Below, piece by piece: positions 8,549 to 17,047 of a stretch of DNA of 64,000 nt. The translations under genes and the position numbers were made by a program. Within the stretch, counting starts at the first letter, position 1, and each line of letters opens with the position of its first letter. Below the pieces are notes generated by a model. The model saw only the letters and a list, made by a program, of their open reading frames with translations. It did not search any database and had not been told where the DNA came from. Source of the DNA: Rhizobium tropici CIAT 899 (GTDB lineage Bacteria; Pseudomonadota; Alphaproteobacteria; Rhizobiales; Rhizobiaceae); the NCBI RefSeq assembly GCF_000330885.1, contig NC_020059.1, positions 2,221,001-2,285,000 of the forward strand, read 5' to 3'.

Positions 8549-9439
8549 ATGGCCTTCGTTGCCACGCTTATTGCCAATCCGTCAAACCCCGTTCTCGTTC
8601 CGGCCATCGCAGAACAGGCGGCTGATGCTGTCAAAGCGTCCGGGCTCTATTGGCTTGCCGACGGCATTGCCTGCGATATCGCGCTACGCGACGACAACGA
8701 TATCGAGGCAGCGGAAGCCAATATCCTGGCGGTGATCGGCAGCGCACCGATCGATCTGGCGATCCAGGAGGCCGAAACCCGTCGCAAGAAATTGCTGATC
8801 GCCGACATGGATTCCACGATGATCGGCCAGGAATGCATCGACGAGCTTGCCGCCGAAGTCGGCCTCAAGGAGAAGGTTGCCGATATCACCGCCCGCGCCA
8901 TGAATGGGGAAATTGCCTTCGAGCCGGCCCTGCGCGAGCGCGTCGCTCTCCTCAAAGGATTGCCGCTCTCCGTTGTCGACGATGTCATTGCCAAGCGCAT
9001 CACGCTGACGCCGGGCGGCCCCGAGCTCATCGCCACCATGAAAGCGAAGGGCTATTACGCCGCCCTCGTTTCCGGTGGCTTCACTGTCTTCACCAGCCGC
9101 ATCGGCGCCACGCTCGGCTTCGACGAGAACCGGGCCAATATCCTGCTCGAAGAAAACGGCATCCTGACAGGCTTCGTCGAGGAACCCATCCTCGGCAAGC
9201 AGGCCAAGGTGGATGCGCTGAACGATATAGTCGAGAGGCTCGGCATTTCCACCGATGACGCGCTGGCAGTCGGCGACGGCGCCAACGACCTTGGCATGCT
9301 GCAGCTTGCCGGTTCGGGCGTCGCGCTCCATGCCAAGCCCACCGTTTCGGCACAGGCCAGAATGCGCATCGACCACGGTGACCTGACTGCCCTGCTCTAT
9401 ATCCAGGGCTACCGCAAGACGGACTTCGTCAAACCATAG
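8549..9439 (+). CDS. serB: Phosphoserine phosphatase
   Basis: 296 residues. It performs the last step of serine synthesis, hydrolysing phosphoserine. HAD motif I IADMDSTMIGQECIDELA gives the nucleophile Asp86 and the acid Asp88; motif II is ALVSGGFTVF and motif III/IV is VGDGANDLGML. The N-terminal 75 residues form the ACT-like part usual in proteobacterial SerB. The ATG at 8549 has TAGGG nine bases upstream; the open frame reaches further back, but only into miaA. Confidence 0.95.
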   Translation: MAFVATLIANPSNPVLVPAIAEQAADAVKASGLYWLADGIACDIALRDDNDIEAAEANILAVIGSAPIDLAIQEAETRRKKLLIADMDSTMIGQECIDELAAEVGLKEKVADITARAMNGEIAFEPALRERVALLKGLPLSVVDDVIAKRITLTPGGPELIATMKAKGYYAALVSGGFTVFTSRIGATLGFDENRANILLEENGILTGFVEEPILGKQAKVDALNDIVERLGISTDDALAVGDGANDLGMLQLAGSGVALHAKPTVSAQARMRIDHGDLTALLYIQGYRKTDFVKP

Positions 9440-9472
9440 AGCAGTCCAAATCGCTGAAGTCAGGGGCCGCAG

Positions 9473-10054
9473 ATGATCATCACCGAAACCGAACGCCTCA
9501 TCATCCGCAATTGGCGCGAGACGGATCATGATCTGGCCTACGAGATCAATTCCGACGAGGCCGTCATGGAGTTCTTTCCGTTTCGCCGCAATCGCGCTGA
9601 AGCGGACGCCTTTTTCGATCGCGTCCAGTCAATGATCACGGAAACCGGGCTCGGCCTTTACGTGCTCGAGCTGAAGGAAAGCCGTGAGGCGATCGGCTAT
9701 TGCGGGCTGATGCGGACGAATCACCTTGAGCCATTCGTCCCAGTCGGAACGATCGAGATCGGCTGGCGGCTCGTAGCACGACAATGGGGCAAGGGACTGG
9801 TCACCGAAGCGGCGCGGGCATTGCTAGCCTATGGCTTCGGAAAGCTCGATCTGGATCAAATCGTTTCCTTCGCCGTGCACAACAATGTCAGATCGACCGC
9901 CGTAATGGCGCGGATCGGCATGCACCGCGTCGAGGGCGGCGACTTCGATCACCCCAACGTTCCCGACACGCATCCGCACCTAAAGCGCCATGTCCTCTAT
10001 CGCCTAACGGAAGCTGAATGGCGGGCACAACAGATGGAGCAAGTCGGGAGCTGA
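9473..10054 (+). CDS. GNAT family N-acetyltransferase (RimJ/RimL type)
   Basis: 193 residues. Acetyl-CoA-dependent acetyltransferase resembling RimJ/RimL: N-terminal ETERLIIRNWRETD, the central strand IGWRLVARQWGKGLVTEAA with the acetyl-CoA pyrophosphate loop, and NVRSTAVMARIGM. The substrate is unknown; many relatives act on protein N-termini or small amines. It lies 33 bp after serB on the same strand and may be cotranscribed. Convergent with degP, 3 bp apart. Confidence 0.88.
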   Translation: MIITETERLIIRNWRETDHDLAYEINSDEAVMEFFPFRRNRAEADAFFDRVQSMITETGLGLYVLELKESREAIGYCGLMRTNHLEPFVPVGTIEIGWRLVARQWGKGLVTEAARALLAYGFGKLDLDQIVSFAVHNNVRSTAVMARIGMHRVEGGDFDHPNVPDTHPHLKRHVLYRLTEAEWRAQQMEQVGS

Positions 10055-10057
10055 CTT

Positions 10058-11770
10058 CTACTCAAGCGCAACGGCGATGAAACGCAAGTCACCCTTCGGA
10101 GACGCGATCATCATCTGCGCATTGCGGCGGCCTTCCCGCTTCAGCGAAGCCACCTTCTCCGAGGCAGCACTCGGAGTCTGGACGAATTCCTGCGCAACCT
10201 CAACGACGACATCGCCGGGCTTCAGCCCCTTTTCCGCCGCCGCCGAGCCTGGCGCCACTTCGGTGATGACAACGCCATCGACACTGTCGGCAATTCCGAA
10301 GCTCTTGCGGTTTTCGGCGGTCAGCGTCGACAGCTTCATTCCGAGAATGCTCGAGGTTGCCTGGACCGGCGGCTGGGCCTGCGGCGATTGCTGCGGATCG
10401 CCTCCCTGATCCTGCCCATCCATGCCGTCGTCGTCACCCTCGTCCCCCTGGTCGGGATTGATGACACCATCGCTATTGCCCTTATCGTCGGGCGCGAGCT
10501 GTGGCTTCTTGTTCTTGTCGGCGCTTGCGGCTGCCGCCTGGTCGCTGTCCTCCAGCCGGCCGAGCGTCACCTTGACGGTCTGCTGCTTGCCATCGCGATA
10601 GATGACGACGTCGACTTCCTTGCCGACGGTGCTTTCGGCAACGACGCGCGGCAAGTCGCGCATCTCTTCCACATCCTTGCCGTCAAATTTAAGGATGACA
10701 TCGCCCGCCTTGATCGAGCCGTTATCGACAGGGCCGCCCTTGATGACACCAGCGACGAGCGCGCCCTTGGCTTCGGATAGGCCGAGGCTATTAGCAACAT
10801 CGTCCGTGACCGGCTGAATGCGCACGCCGAGCCAGCCGCGGCGCGTCTCGCCGAAGTCTCGGAGCTGATTGACGACGCCTTCCGCCAGTTCCGACGGCAC
10901 TGCAAAGCCGATACCGATCGAGCCACCGCTCGGGGAGATGATCGCCGTATTGATGCCAATCACCTCGCCCTTCATGTTGAAGAGCGGACCGCCGGAATTG
11001 CCCTTGTTGATCGCCGCATCAGTCTGGATGAAGTTATCGTAGGGGCCGGCGTTGATGTTGCGGCCGCGCGCCGAGACGATGCCGATGGTCACCGAGCCGC
11101 CGAGGCCGAACGGATTGCCGATCGCCATCACCCAGTCGCCGATCCGCATCTTTGAGGAATCGCCGAACTTGACTGACGTCAGCGGATGCTTGGGCTCGAC
11201 CTTGAGAACCGAAAGATCGGTCTTCGTATCCGTTCCGATCAGCTTGGCCTTCAGCTTCGTGCCGTTCGGGAAGATCGCCTCGATATCGTCGGCACCTTCA
11301 ATGACGTGATTGTTGGTGACGATATAGCCTGCGGGATCGATGACGAATCCAGAACCGAGCGAGCTCACCTTACGGTTGCTGTCGTCGTCTTTCTTGTTGT
11401 TGAAGAAATCCTTGAATTCATCCTGGTAGGGCGAATTGTCCGGCACCTTCGGGGTCGCCGGCCCATTCCCCTCATCCTTGACCTTCTGCGACGTGGAAAT
11501 ATTGACGACCGCGTCGAGCAGGCCGGAAGCAAGATCTGCAACCGATGCCGGCCCTGCATTCATCGCCGGATTCGTGGTGATCGTAGGAGATGCTGTCGGC
11601 GGCGTCTGATTGTTCGGCGTTGCTGGCGGCTGGGCACCTGCGGTCGCACCGCTGTTCTGCGTCTGCGCATAAGCCTGTTCGGTAACGCCCGCAACGGGGG
11701 CGGCAATCACTGCAATGCTTGCGAGCAAGGCAAACGAACGGCTGAAAGGCAGGCGATTGGTCGAAGCCAT
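10058..11770 (-). CDS. degP: Periplasmic serine protease/chaperone, Do/DegP family
   Basis: 570 residues with an N-terminal signal peptide (about 1-36, ending AYAQ). Trypsin-like protease domain with His155 (TNNHVIEG), Asp185 (TKTDLSVLK) and Ser259 (KGNSGGPLF), followed by PDZ1 (about 305-400) and PDZ2 (about 475-565). The PDZ domains are joined by an unusually long, acidic Gly/Asp/Gln-rich linker of about 70 residues, and a Thr/Pro/Asn-rich stretch precedes the protease domain. It degrades or refolds damaged envelope proteins. Downstream of hflKC on the same strand but separated by a terminator. Confidence 0.95.
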   Translation of the reverse strand: MASTNRLPFSRSFALLASIAVIAAPVAGVTEQAYAQTQNSGATAGAQPPATPNNQTPPTASPTITTNPAMNAGPASVADLASGLLDAVVNISTSQKVKDEGNGPATPKVPDNSPYQDEFKDFFNNKKDDDSNRKVSSLGSGFVIDPAGYIVTNNHVIEGADDIEAIFPNGTKLKAKLIGTDTKTDLSVLKVEPKHPLTSVKFGDSSKMRIGDWVMAIGNPFGLGGSVTIGIVSARGRNINAGPYDNFIQTDAAINKGNSGGPLFNMKGEVIGINTAIISPSGGSIGIGFAVPSELAEGVVNQLRDFGETRRGWLGVRIQPVTDDVANSLGLSEAKGALVAGVIKGGPVDNGSIKAGDVILKFDGKDVEEMRDLPRVVAESTVGKEVDVVIYRDGKQQTVKVTLGRLEDSDQAAAASADKNKKPQLAPDDKGNSDGVINPDQGDEGDDDGMDGQDQGGDPQQSPQAQPPVQATSSILGMKLSTLTAENRKSFGIADSVDGVVITEVAPGSAAAEKGLKPGDVVVEVAQEFVQTPSAASEKVASLKREGRRNAQMMIASPKGDLRFIAVALE

Positions 11771-11911
11771 CAGGCATCCTCATCAAGATAGGGGAAAACT
11801 TGTATAAGCATCAACATAAGGCGGAATGATGAAGCGTGAAATCACCTTTTTGCGAAATCCCCGGACCTCCGTCCCGCCAATGCTCACAGGCTAAAAGTGA
11901 TGCCATCCGTC

Positions 11912-11944
11912 ACAAAGAAAAGGGCCACCCTGAGGCAGCCCTTT
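11912..11944 (-). terminator. Rho-independent terminator of hflKC
   Basis: Minus strand: stem AAAGGGC / GCCCTTT (11938-11944 with 11919-11925) around a partly paired loop, followed by TTCTTTG. It lies 20 bp after hflC. Confidence 0.7.
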
Positions 11945-11963
11945 CATTTCTAGCACCAACGCC

Positions 11964-12902
11964 TTAGTTCGCGGGCGCCGTCGGATTGGCGAGCGCCGGC
12001 GCCCCGGAATTGGGCGCAGAACCGGCAGGACTGTCGAAATACTTGAAGAAGTCCGACTGGTTCGGCGGCAGGACAAGCGTCTTGCCACCCGAGGCAAGCG
12101 CCTTGTTGTAGGCAGCCATCGAGCGATAGAACTCGTAGAAGTTCGGATCGCGCTTGGAAGCATCCGCAAAGATGCCGTTGCGTTCGGCTTCGCCTTCACC
12201 ACGCAATACTTCCGAATCCTTCTGCGCATCGGCAACGATCTCGACGACTTGACGGTCCGCGACGGCCCGGCGGCGCTGGCCTTCTTCGTTACCGCGCGCG
12301 CGGATCAGCTCGGCTTCCGCCAGACGCTCGGCCTTCATGCGGTCGTAAGTGTTCTGCGACACTTCCTGAGACAGGTCCGTGCGGCGGATGCGGACGTCTT
12401 CAATGTTTAGGCCGAGTGTTTCCGCATCGCGATGGAGATCGTTGCGCACGTCCGTCATCATCGCGGCGCGCTCGTTGGAAAGCGCCGCCTCGAAGCCGCG
12501 CAGGCCATAGACGCGACGCAGAGCAGCGTCGAGGCGCGTCCTGAGACGCGATTCGGCCGCATCGCGATCGCCCGAGACGGTCTCGCGGAACTTGCGCGCA
12601 TCCATGATCTTGTAGACGACGAAGGCATCGACTTCGTAGAACTTGCCGCCCGAGACCTGGACACGGATATTGTCCAGATCGAAGCGGAGTTCCTGCTGCT
12701 GCACATACTGGACGCGATCGGCATCCATGAAGGCAAAAGGTAGCTTGAAGTAGATGCCCGGCTCCGTCTTCACGGCGCGAATCTGGCCGAAGCGCAGGAC
12801 GATCGCCTGTTCACGGGCATTGACCACGAACACCGACGAATAGATAAGCAGCAGTACTACCGCGAGCGCGATAAGAATGGCTGGCAAACGGCTGGATGTC
12901 AT
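11964..12902 (-). CDS. hflC: HflC, membrane protease modulator (SPFH/Band 7)
   Basis: 312 residues. One N-terminal membrane helix (about 6-27), then a Band 7/SPFH domain (EQAIVLRFGQIRAVKTEPGIYFKLPF, read in pieces) and a charged coiled-coil region rich in Arg, Glu and Ala around 205-255. The C-terminal Ala/Pro/Asn tail is typical of rhizobia. With HflK it forms a large periplasmic assembly that restrains the FtsH protease. Its ATG overlaps the hflK stop by one base (TAATG), indicating translational coupling. Confidence 0.95.
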   Translation of the reverse strand: MTSSRLPAILIALAVVLLLIYSSVFVVNAREQAIVLRFGQIRAVKTEPGIYFKLPFAFMDADRVQYVQQQELRFDLDNIRVQVSGGKFYEVDAFVVYKIMDARKFRETVSGDRDAAESRLRTRLDAALRRVYGLRGFEAALSNERAAMMTDVRNDLHRDAETLGLNIEDVRIRRTDLSQEVSQNTYDRMKAERLAEAELIRARGNEEGQRRRAVADRQVVEIVADAQKDSEVLRGEGEAERNGIFADASKRDPNFYEFYRSMAAYNKALASGGKTLVLPPNQSDFFKYFDSPAGSAPNSGAPALANPTAPAN

Positions 12903-14026
12903 TATTTGGCCTCCGGCTGAGTTGCAGCAGCGGGCTTGCCCGCCTGTGTCGTGGACTGCTTGCCGACTTCATTCAGCGGCAGATAAGGCACGACGCCCTG
13001 CTTGTCGTCGATGATAATGCTGTTGGAATTGCCGATGACGGACTCCATGGTTTCCAGGAACAGACGCTTGCGCGTGACCTCGGGCGCCTTGACGTATTCG
13101 TCGTAGATCGAGATGAAGCGCTGCGCCTCACCCTGAGCTTCCTTCACGATACGATCCTTGTAGGCAGCCGCTTCTTCGCGGATCTGAGCCGCGCGGCCGC
13201 GGGCCTGACCGAGCTTCTGGTTGGCATATTGATTGGCCTCTTCCACCTGCTGGTCTTCGTTCTGCTCCGCACGCTGTACTTCTTCGAATGCGTCGGCCAC
13301 TTCGCGCGGCGGCGAGACATCCTCGATCGGGACGGCATTGATGGAGATACCGGAGCCGTAGCGATCCATCGTATCCTGGATGATACTTCTGACCTCGGTT
13401 GCGATTTCCTGACGCTTGTCGCGATAGATGTCCTGAGCCGGGCGGCGACCAACGACCTCACGCATGGCACTTTCCGCAACCTGCTGCAAAGTCTCGTCGG
13501 GGGTCTCGAGATTGAACAGATAGGATTGCGGGTTGGTCACGGTATAGAGGATTGAGAACTGCACATTGACGATGTTCTGATCGCCCGTCAGCATCAGGCC
13601 AGCATTCGAACCGGCCGAGGAGCGGCCGCCGATATTGCGCTGCTGCTCTGTGACCTTCACGAATTCGATGCGGTCCATCGGCCAAATATGGAAATGCAGG
13701 CCGGGCATGGAGATTTCTTCACGCGGCTTGCCGAAGCGCAGTTCAACGCCGCGCTCGTCCGGCTGCACGGTATAGATGCACTGGATCAGCCAGAAAACGG
13801 CAATCACTGCGATGATGATGAGAACGACGCCTGCATTGAAGCCACCGGGCACGAAACCTTTCAATCGGTCCTGACCGCGGCGAATGATATCCTCCAGGTC
13901 CGGAGGTCCTCCATTGCCGCTGCCCCGCGGCCGGTTCGGTCCCTGTCCCCAAGGTCCCTGATTATTTCCGCCGCCACCGCCGCCCCATGGGCCACCGCCG
14001 CCGCCATTCTGATTGCTCCAAGGCAT
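12902..14026 (-). CDS. hflK: HflK, FtsH protease regulator (SPFH/Band 7)
   Basis: 374 residues from ATG 14026. The first 45 residues are Gly/Asn/Pro-rich, as usual for HflK. A membrane helix follows (AGVVLIIIAVIAVFWLIQC), then the SPFH domain (DERGVELRFGKP, PGLHFHIWPMD) and a coiled coil rich in Glu, Gln and Ala (about 255-310). Partner of HflC in the FtsH-HflKC complex. The upstream in-frame ATG at 14071 is less likely since MPWSNQNGG is the family N-terminus. First gene of the hflKC operon. Confidence 0.95.
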   Translation of the reverse strand: MPWSNQNGGGGGPWGGGGGGNNQGPWGQGPNRPRGSGNGGPPDLEDIIRRGQDRLKGFVPGGFNAGVVLIIIAVIAVFWLIQCIYTVQPDERGVELRFGKPREEISMPGLHFHIWPMDRIEFVKVTEQQRNIGGRSSAGSNAGLMLTGDQNIVNVQFSILYTVTNPQSYLFNLETPDETLQQVAESAMREVVGRRPAQDIYRDKRQEIATEVRSIIQDTMDRYGSGISINAVPIEDVSPPREVADAFEEVQRAEQNEDQQVEEANQYANQKLGQARGRAAQIREEAAAYKDRIVKEAQGEAQRFISIYDEYVKAPEVTRKRLFLETMESVIGNSNSIIIDDKQGVVPYLPLNEVGKQSTTQAGKPAAATQPEAK

Positions 14027-14189
14027 CAAAACCTCTTTGTTTGTTGACTCCCGATATCGCGCCAAGCCCATGAAATCCGTGGGTGGCAGCGATTGTTTCC
14101 CGTTATAGGTATCGAAGCACCTGCTTTCAACGCGACTTCAGGAAGTTCGTCGGATTCATTGGAAAATATTTGCTTTTTAGGGGCAGCTC

Positions 14190-14708
14190 TTATGCCTTTC
14201 GCCTGAAATAGCGAACGAAACGCGTCGGATAAGTGTCCTTTTCTCCAGCCGGCACGGCAAGCTCGCTATCTGCCTGCCAGATGCCGGGATCGATCTTTGG
14301 AAAGGATGTGTCGCCCTCCACATCCGCCTCGACATGGGTGATCAGTAGCCGGTCGGAGAGATCAATCGCCTGCCGATAGATTTCGCCGCCGCCGAGGATG
14401 CAGATTTCGTCGACATTGCTCTCCTTGGCCAGACGGGATGCAACCGAGATCGCTTCATCAAGCGAGTGTGCGACCGTTATCCCCTCGGCTGCAAAATCGG
14501 TGTCGCGGGTAATGACGACATTCGGCCGGCCCGGTAGCGGCTTACCGATCGACTGGAACGTCTTGCGTCCCATGATCACCGGCTTGCCGAGCGTCATCGC
14601 CTTGAAACGCTTGAGATCGGATGACAATCGCCAGGGCATGTCGCCTTCGCGTCCGATGATGCCGTTACGCGATACGGCAACGACGATGGTCTTGATCGGC
14701 TGGGTCAT
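14190..14708 (-). CDS. folA: Dihydrofolate reductase
   Basis: 172 residues, reducing dihydrofolate to tetrahydrofolate with NADPH. Seen: IVVAVSRNGIIGREGDMPWRL, in which the substrate-binding Asp follows Gly (GDMPW), then SSDLKRFKAMTLGKPVIMGRKTF, GRPNVVITRD and the ILGGGEIYRQA cofactor motif. The gene supports the thymidylate synthase encoded 2.3 kb away on the same strand, which oxidises tetrahydrofolate; they are not in one operon. 163 bp separates it from hflK. Confidence 0.95.
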   Translation of the reverse strand: MTQPIKTIVVAVSRNGIIGREGDMPWRLSSDLKRFKAMTLGKPVIMGRKTFQSIGKPLPGRPNVVITRDTDFAAEGITVAHSLDEAISVASRLAKESNVDEICILGGGEIYRQAIDLSDRLLITHVEADVEGDTSFPKIDPGIWQADSELAVPAGEKDTYPTRFVRYFRRKA

Positions 14709-14724
14709 ACGTCTCCCTCAATCT

Positions 14725-14756
14725 GCCTCGCCGACGCCAATACGAGTCGGCGAGGC
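14725..14756 (-). terminator. Hairpin between oxidoreductase and folA
   Basis: Perfect 11-bp stem GCCTCGCCGAC / GTCGGCGAGGC with a 10-base loop, placed between the oxidoreductase stop (14814) and the folA start (14708). There is no clear U-run, so termination is inferred from position. Nine bases of the stem recur in the hairpin at 39744-39772. Confidence 0.45.
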
Positions 14757-14813
14757 GACTTTACATCATCAATGCGGCGGCGGCAGATGGAACGCACCTA
14801 TCCCGGCCCAATA

Positions 14814-15650
14814 TCAGCCACCGCTATTCAAATTATCGAGCTGGCCGGCCAACAGACCTCCCTCTTCGCGATCCCTGGCCATCTTCCGATAGAGCCCGGC
14901 CATGCCCTTAAAGATCAGGGCGGCCGGATCATCCTCGCCGAGGAACTCGGAAATCTCTTCCATTTCCGCGACCCATCGGTAGGCTTTCGGATACATGTCC
15001 GGAATGCCGTGGACGAATTTCGCATCGAGATCCGGCAGGCTTTCCTGAAGTTCGCGCTTCAGGGCGGCATCGGCACCCGAGCGGATCGCGGCAAGCAACA
15101 TGGCGGCGCCGAGGCCTGTAACGCCCTTGTTGATGCCGGCATAGCACATCTTCAATGCCGAGGCCGCGCCGATTGCCCCATCGATGTGGCGAACCTGCAG
15201 TCCGTATTCGACCAGCACGCCGCTGTCGTTCGCGGTATCGGCGCTCACATAGAGTTTCGGCCCCTTCTGGCCGGGCTTCGGCGGACCGCCTATGATGGAG
15301 CCGTCGAGAACCATGCCGCAATCGCCGCCGAAAATCGCCGCGACCTCCACCATGGTCCTCGGCGAAATCGCATTGCAGTCCATGAAGGTCGTTTTCGCGC
15401 CCATCCGACGCAGTTCAGCGGCGATCTGCTCAGCGACGGCAACAGCCTCCGCCGGCGGAACGATGGAAAGAATGAGACGCGACGCGGCGATAGCGTCCAA
15501 TCCAACCGGCTCCATGCCGGCTGCTTTCGCCCGTTCGATGGTCGAAGCCGAGCGTCCGTCGAGATAAGTGAGCACCCTCGCCCCATTTTCGACCAAACGC
15601 CGGCCAATAGCGCTTCCCATAGCACCGGCTCCGATGACTGCGATCTCCAC
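14814..15650 (-). CDS. NAD(P)-binding dehydrogenase, 6-phosphogluconate/beta-hydroxyacid dehydrogenase-like (DUF1932)
   Basis: 278 residues from a GTG at 15650 that has AGGAGA just upstream. An N-terminal Rossmann fold opens with VIGAGAMGSAIGRRL, and a helical C-terminal domain (KMCYAGINKGVTGLGAAML) matches the DUF1932 group of 6-phosphogluconate dehydrogenase-like proteins. The substrate is unknown, probably a beta-hydroxyacid. The open frame extends 28 codons further upstream without family resemblance. It lies downstream of the XRE-cupin regulator in the same direction and could be its target. Confidence 0.85.
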   Translation of the reverse strand: MEIAVIGAGAMGSAIGRRLVENGARVLTYLDGRSASTIERAKAAGMEPVGLDAIAASRLILSIVPPAEAVAVAEQIAAELRRMGAKTTFMDCNAISPRTMVEVAAIFGGDCGMVLDGSIIGGPPKPGQKGPKLYVSADTANDSGVLVEYGLQVRHIDGAIGAASALKMCYAGINKGVTGLGAAMLLAAIRSGADAALKRELQESLPDLDAKFVHGIPDMYPKAYRWVAEMEEISEFLGEDDPAALIFKGMAGLYRKMARDREEGGLLAGQLDNLNSGG

Positions 15651-15752
15651 GGCGAATCTCCTTCTCCGATCGAGGAAGACGGCAGCATATCGCCTATCGT
15701 CCGACCGGACGAGCGCAATGCCTTGCGGTAACACTAAGTTTAGCAGGGGCCG

Positions 15753-16319
15753 TCAAGCGTTGCGAAGCACGAGGACGGCATAGATACAGGGCTCTCCGCT
15801 TTCATTCTTGAAAACGCAATCCGTCGGCGGACCGAGTTCGAGGCAATCGCCCGGCGACATCGAGTGCTTCGTATCTCCCTCGAAAAAAGTCAGGCGTCCC
15901 TCCAGCACCCAGATGAGCTGCCGCACGAAGGCATAAGCCGATGCGGGCATCGGAACCTCCGCCCCCGCAGGCAATTCGATGCGGACGAGATCGAGCGGCA
16001 GCTCCGACTTCGGGGAAACGTGCCGGCGCTCATAGCCGGTCTGCGGATCGACCCAGACGGGCTGCTCTTGCCTCCGGAGAAACCGACCCTGCTGCATCTC
16101 CGCACGCGCCATCAGGGTCGACATGCTCAAGCTGAAGGCACCGGAAAGCTTACCGAGTAGCGTCGCAGTCGGGCTGCTCTCGCCGCGCTCGATCTTGTGG
16201 ATCATGGCCCGGGAAACGGCCGAGCGTTCGGCCAACTCTGTCAGCGACCAGCCGCGGCTTTCCCGTTCAACGCGAATGCGCGCGCCGATGCGGCTGTCGA
16301 TATCATCAAGTTGAGACAT
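15753..16319 (-). CDS. XRE-family transcriptional regulator with cupin domain
   Basis: 188 residues. An N-terminal helix-turn-helix (about 10-65: RESRGWSLTELAERSAVSRAMIHKIERG, read in pieces) is followed by a C-terminal cupin barrel (about 110-185: GDTKHSMSPGDCLELGP). Such regulators sense small ligands through the cupin. It is divergent from the acetyltransferase at 16520 with a 200-bp gap and upstream of the dehydrogenase, so either may be controlled. The gap begins with a short palindrome ACTATAGT close to this start, which could be an autoregulatory site. Confidence 0.88.
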   Translation of the reverse strand: MSQLDDIDSRIGARIRVERESRGWSLTELAERSAVSRAMIHKIERGESSPTATLLGKLSGAFSLSMSTLMARAEMQQGRFLRRQEQPVWVDPQTGYERRHVSPKSELPLDLVRIELPAGAEVPMPASAYAFVRQLIWVLEGRLTFFEGDTKHSMSPGDCLELGPPTDCVFKNESGEPCIYAVLVLRNA

Positions 16320-16519
16320 ACATTTTACTATAGTGGACTTTCACCGGGGTAACAATCCACGTACATCGCTAGAAAATCTGAATTATTGCGTAGCTGAGTT
16401 TGACCTCTTATGCAGCCATGTAATAACATAGTAGACAGGCGTCGAAATCGGTGTATGACAGCATGAGGAACAAACGATACGATCATCCAATCTGATGGAT
16501 GGTGTCTACGGAGCGACCG

Positions 16520-17047
16520 ATGCAAATTCGCGATGCGAGAGACGAGGATCTCGCGGGAATAACCGCGATCTATAACGACGCCGTCGCCAATACCGCCGCA
16601 ATCTGGAATGAGACACAGGTTGATATCGCCAATCGCAGGCAATGGCTCCAGGACCGGCACAAGCTCGGCTATCCGGTGCTCGTGGCAACCGACGATCATA
16701 ACGACGTCATCGGTTACGCCTCGTTCGGCGACTGGCGCGCCTTTGACGGCTATCGGCACACGGTCGAACACTCCGTCTATGTACGAAACGATCAATATCG
16801 CGGCGGCATCGGCAAGGCGCTGATGATCGAACTGATCGAGCGCGCCCGGGCGATCGGCAAGCATGCGATGGTCGCAGGCATCGAGGCAGGCAACGAGGCC
16901 TCGATCCGGCTGCATGAAAAGCTCGGCTTCCAGCAGGTCGGTCTTCTTCCGCAGGTCGGCACGAAGTTCGGGCGATGGCTCGATCTCGCCTTCCTGCAAC
17001 TACTCCTCGATCAGCGCACCGATCCCGACGCCAAGCCGACAGCCTAA
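16520..17047 (+). CDS. GNAT acetyltransferase, phosphinothricin acetyltransferase-like
   Basis: 175 residues. Matches the Pat/YncA group: N-terminal IRDARDEDLAGITAIYNDAV, central FGDWRAFDGYRHTVEHSVYV, the acetyl-CoA loop RGGIGKALMIELIERA, and ASIRLHEKLGFQQVG. Such enzymes acetylate phosphinothricin, methionine sulfoximine or methionine sulfone; the natural substrate is not deducible. ATG 16520 has GGAG six bases upstream and is preferred over 16499. Its stop codon overlaps that of thyA, tail to tail, by 3 bases. Confidence 0.88.
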   Translation: MQIRDARDEDLAGITAIYNDAVANTAAIWNETQVDIANRRQWLQDRHKLGYPVLVATDDHNDVIGYASFGDWRAFDGYRHTVEHSVYVRNDQYRGGIGKALMIELIERARAIGKHAMVAGIEAGNEASIRLHEKLGFQQVGLLPQVGTKFGRWLDLAFLQLLLDQRTDPDAKPTA

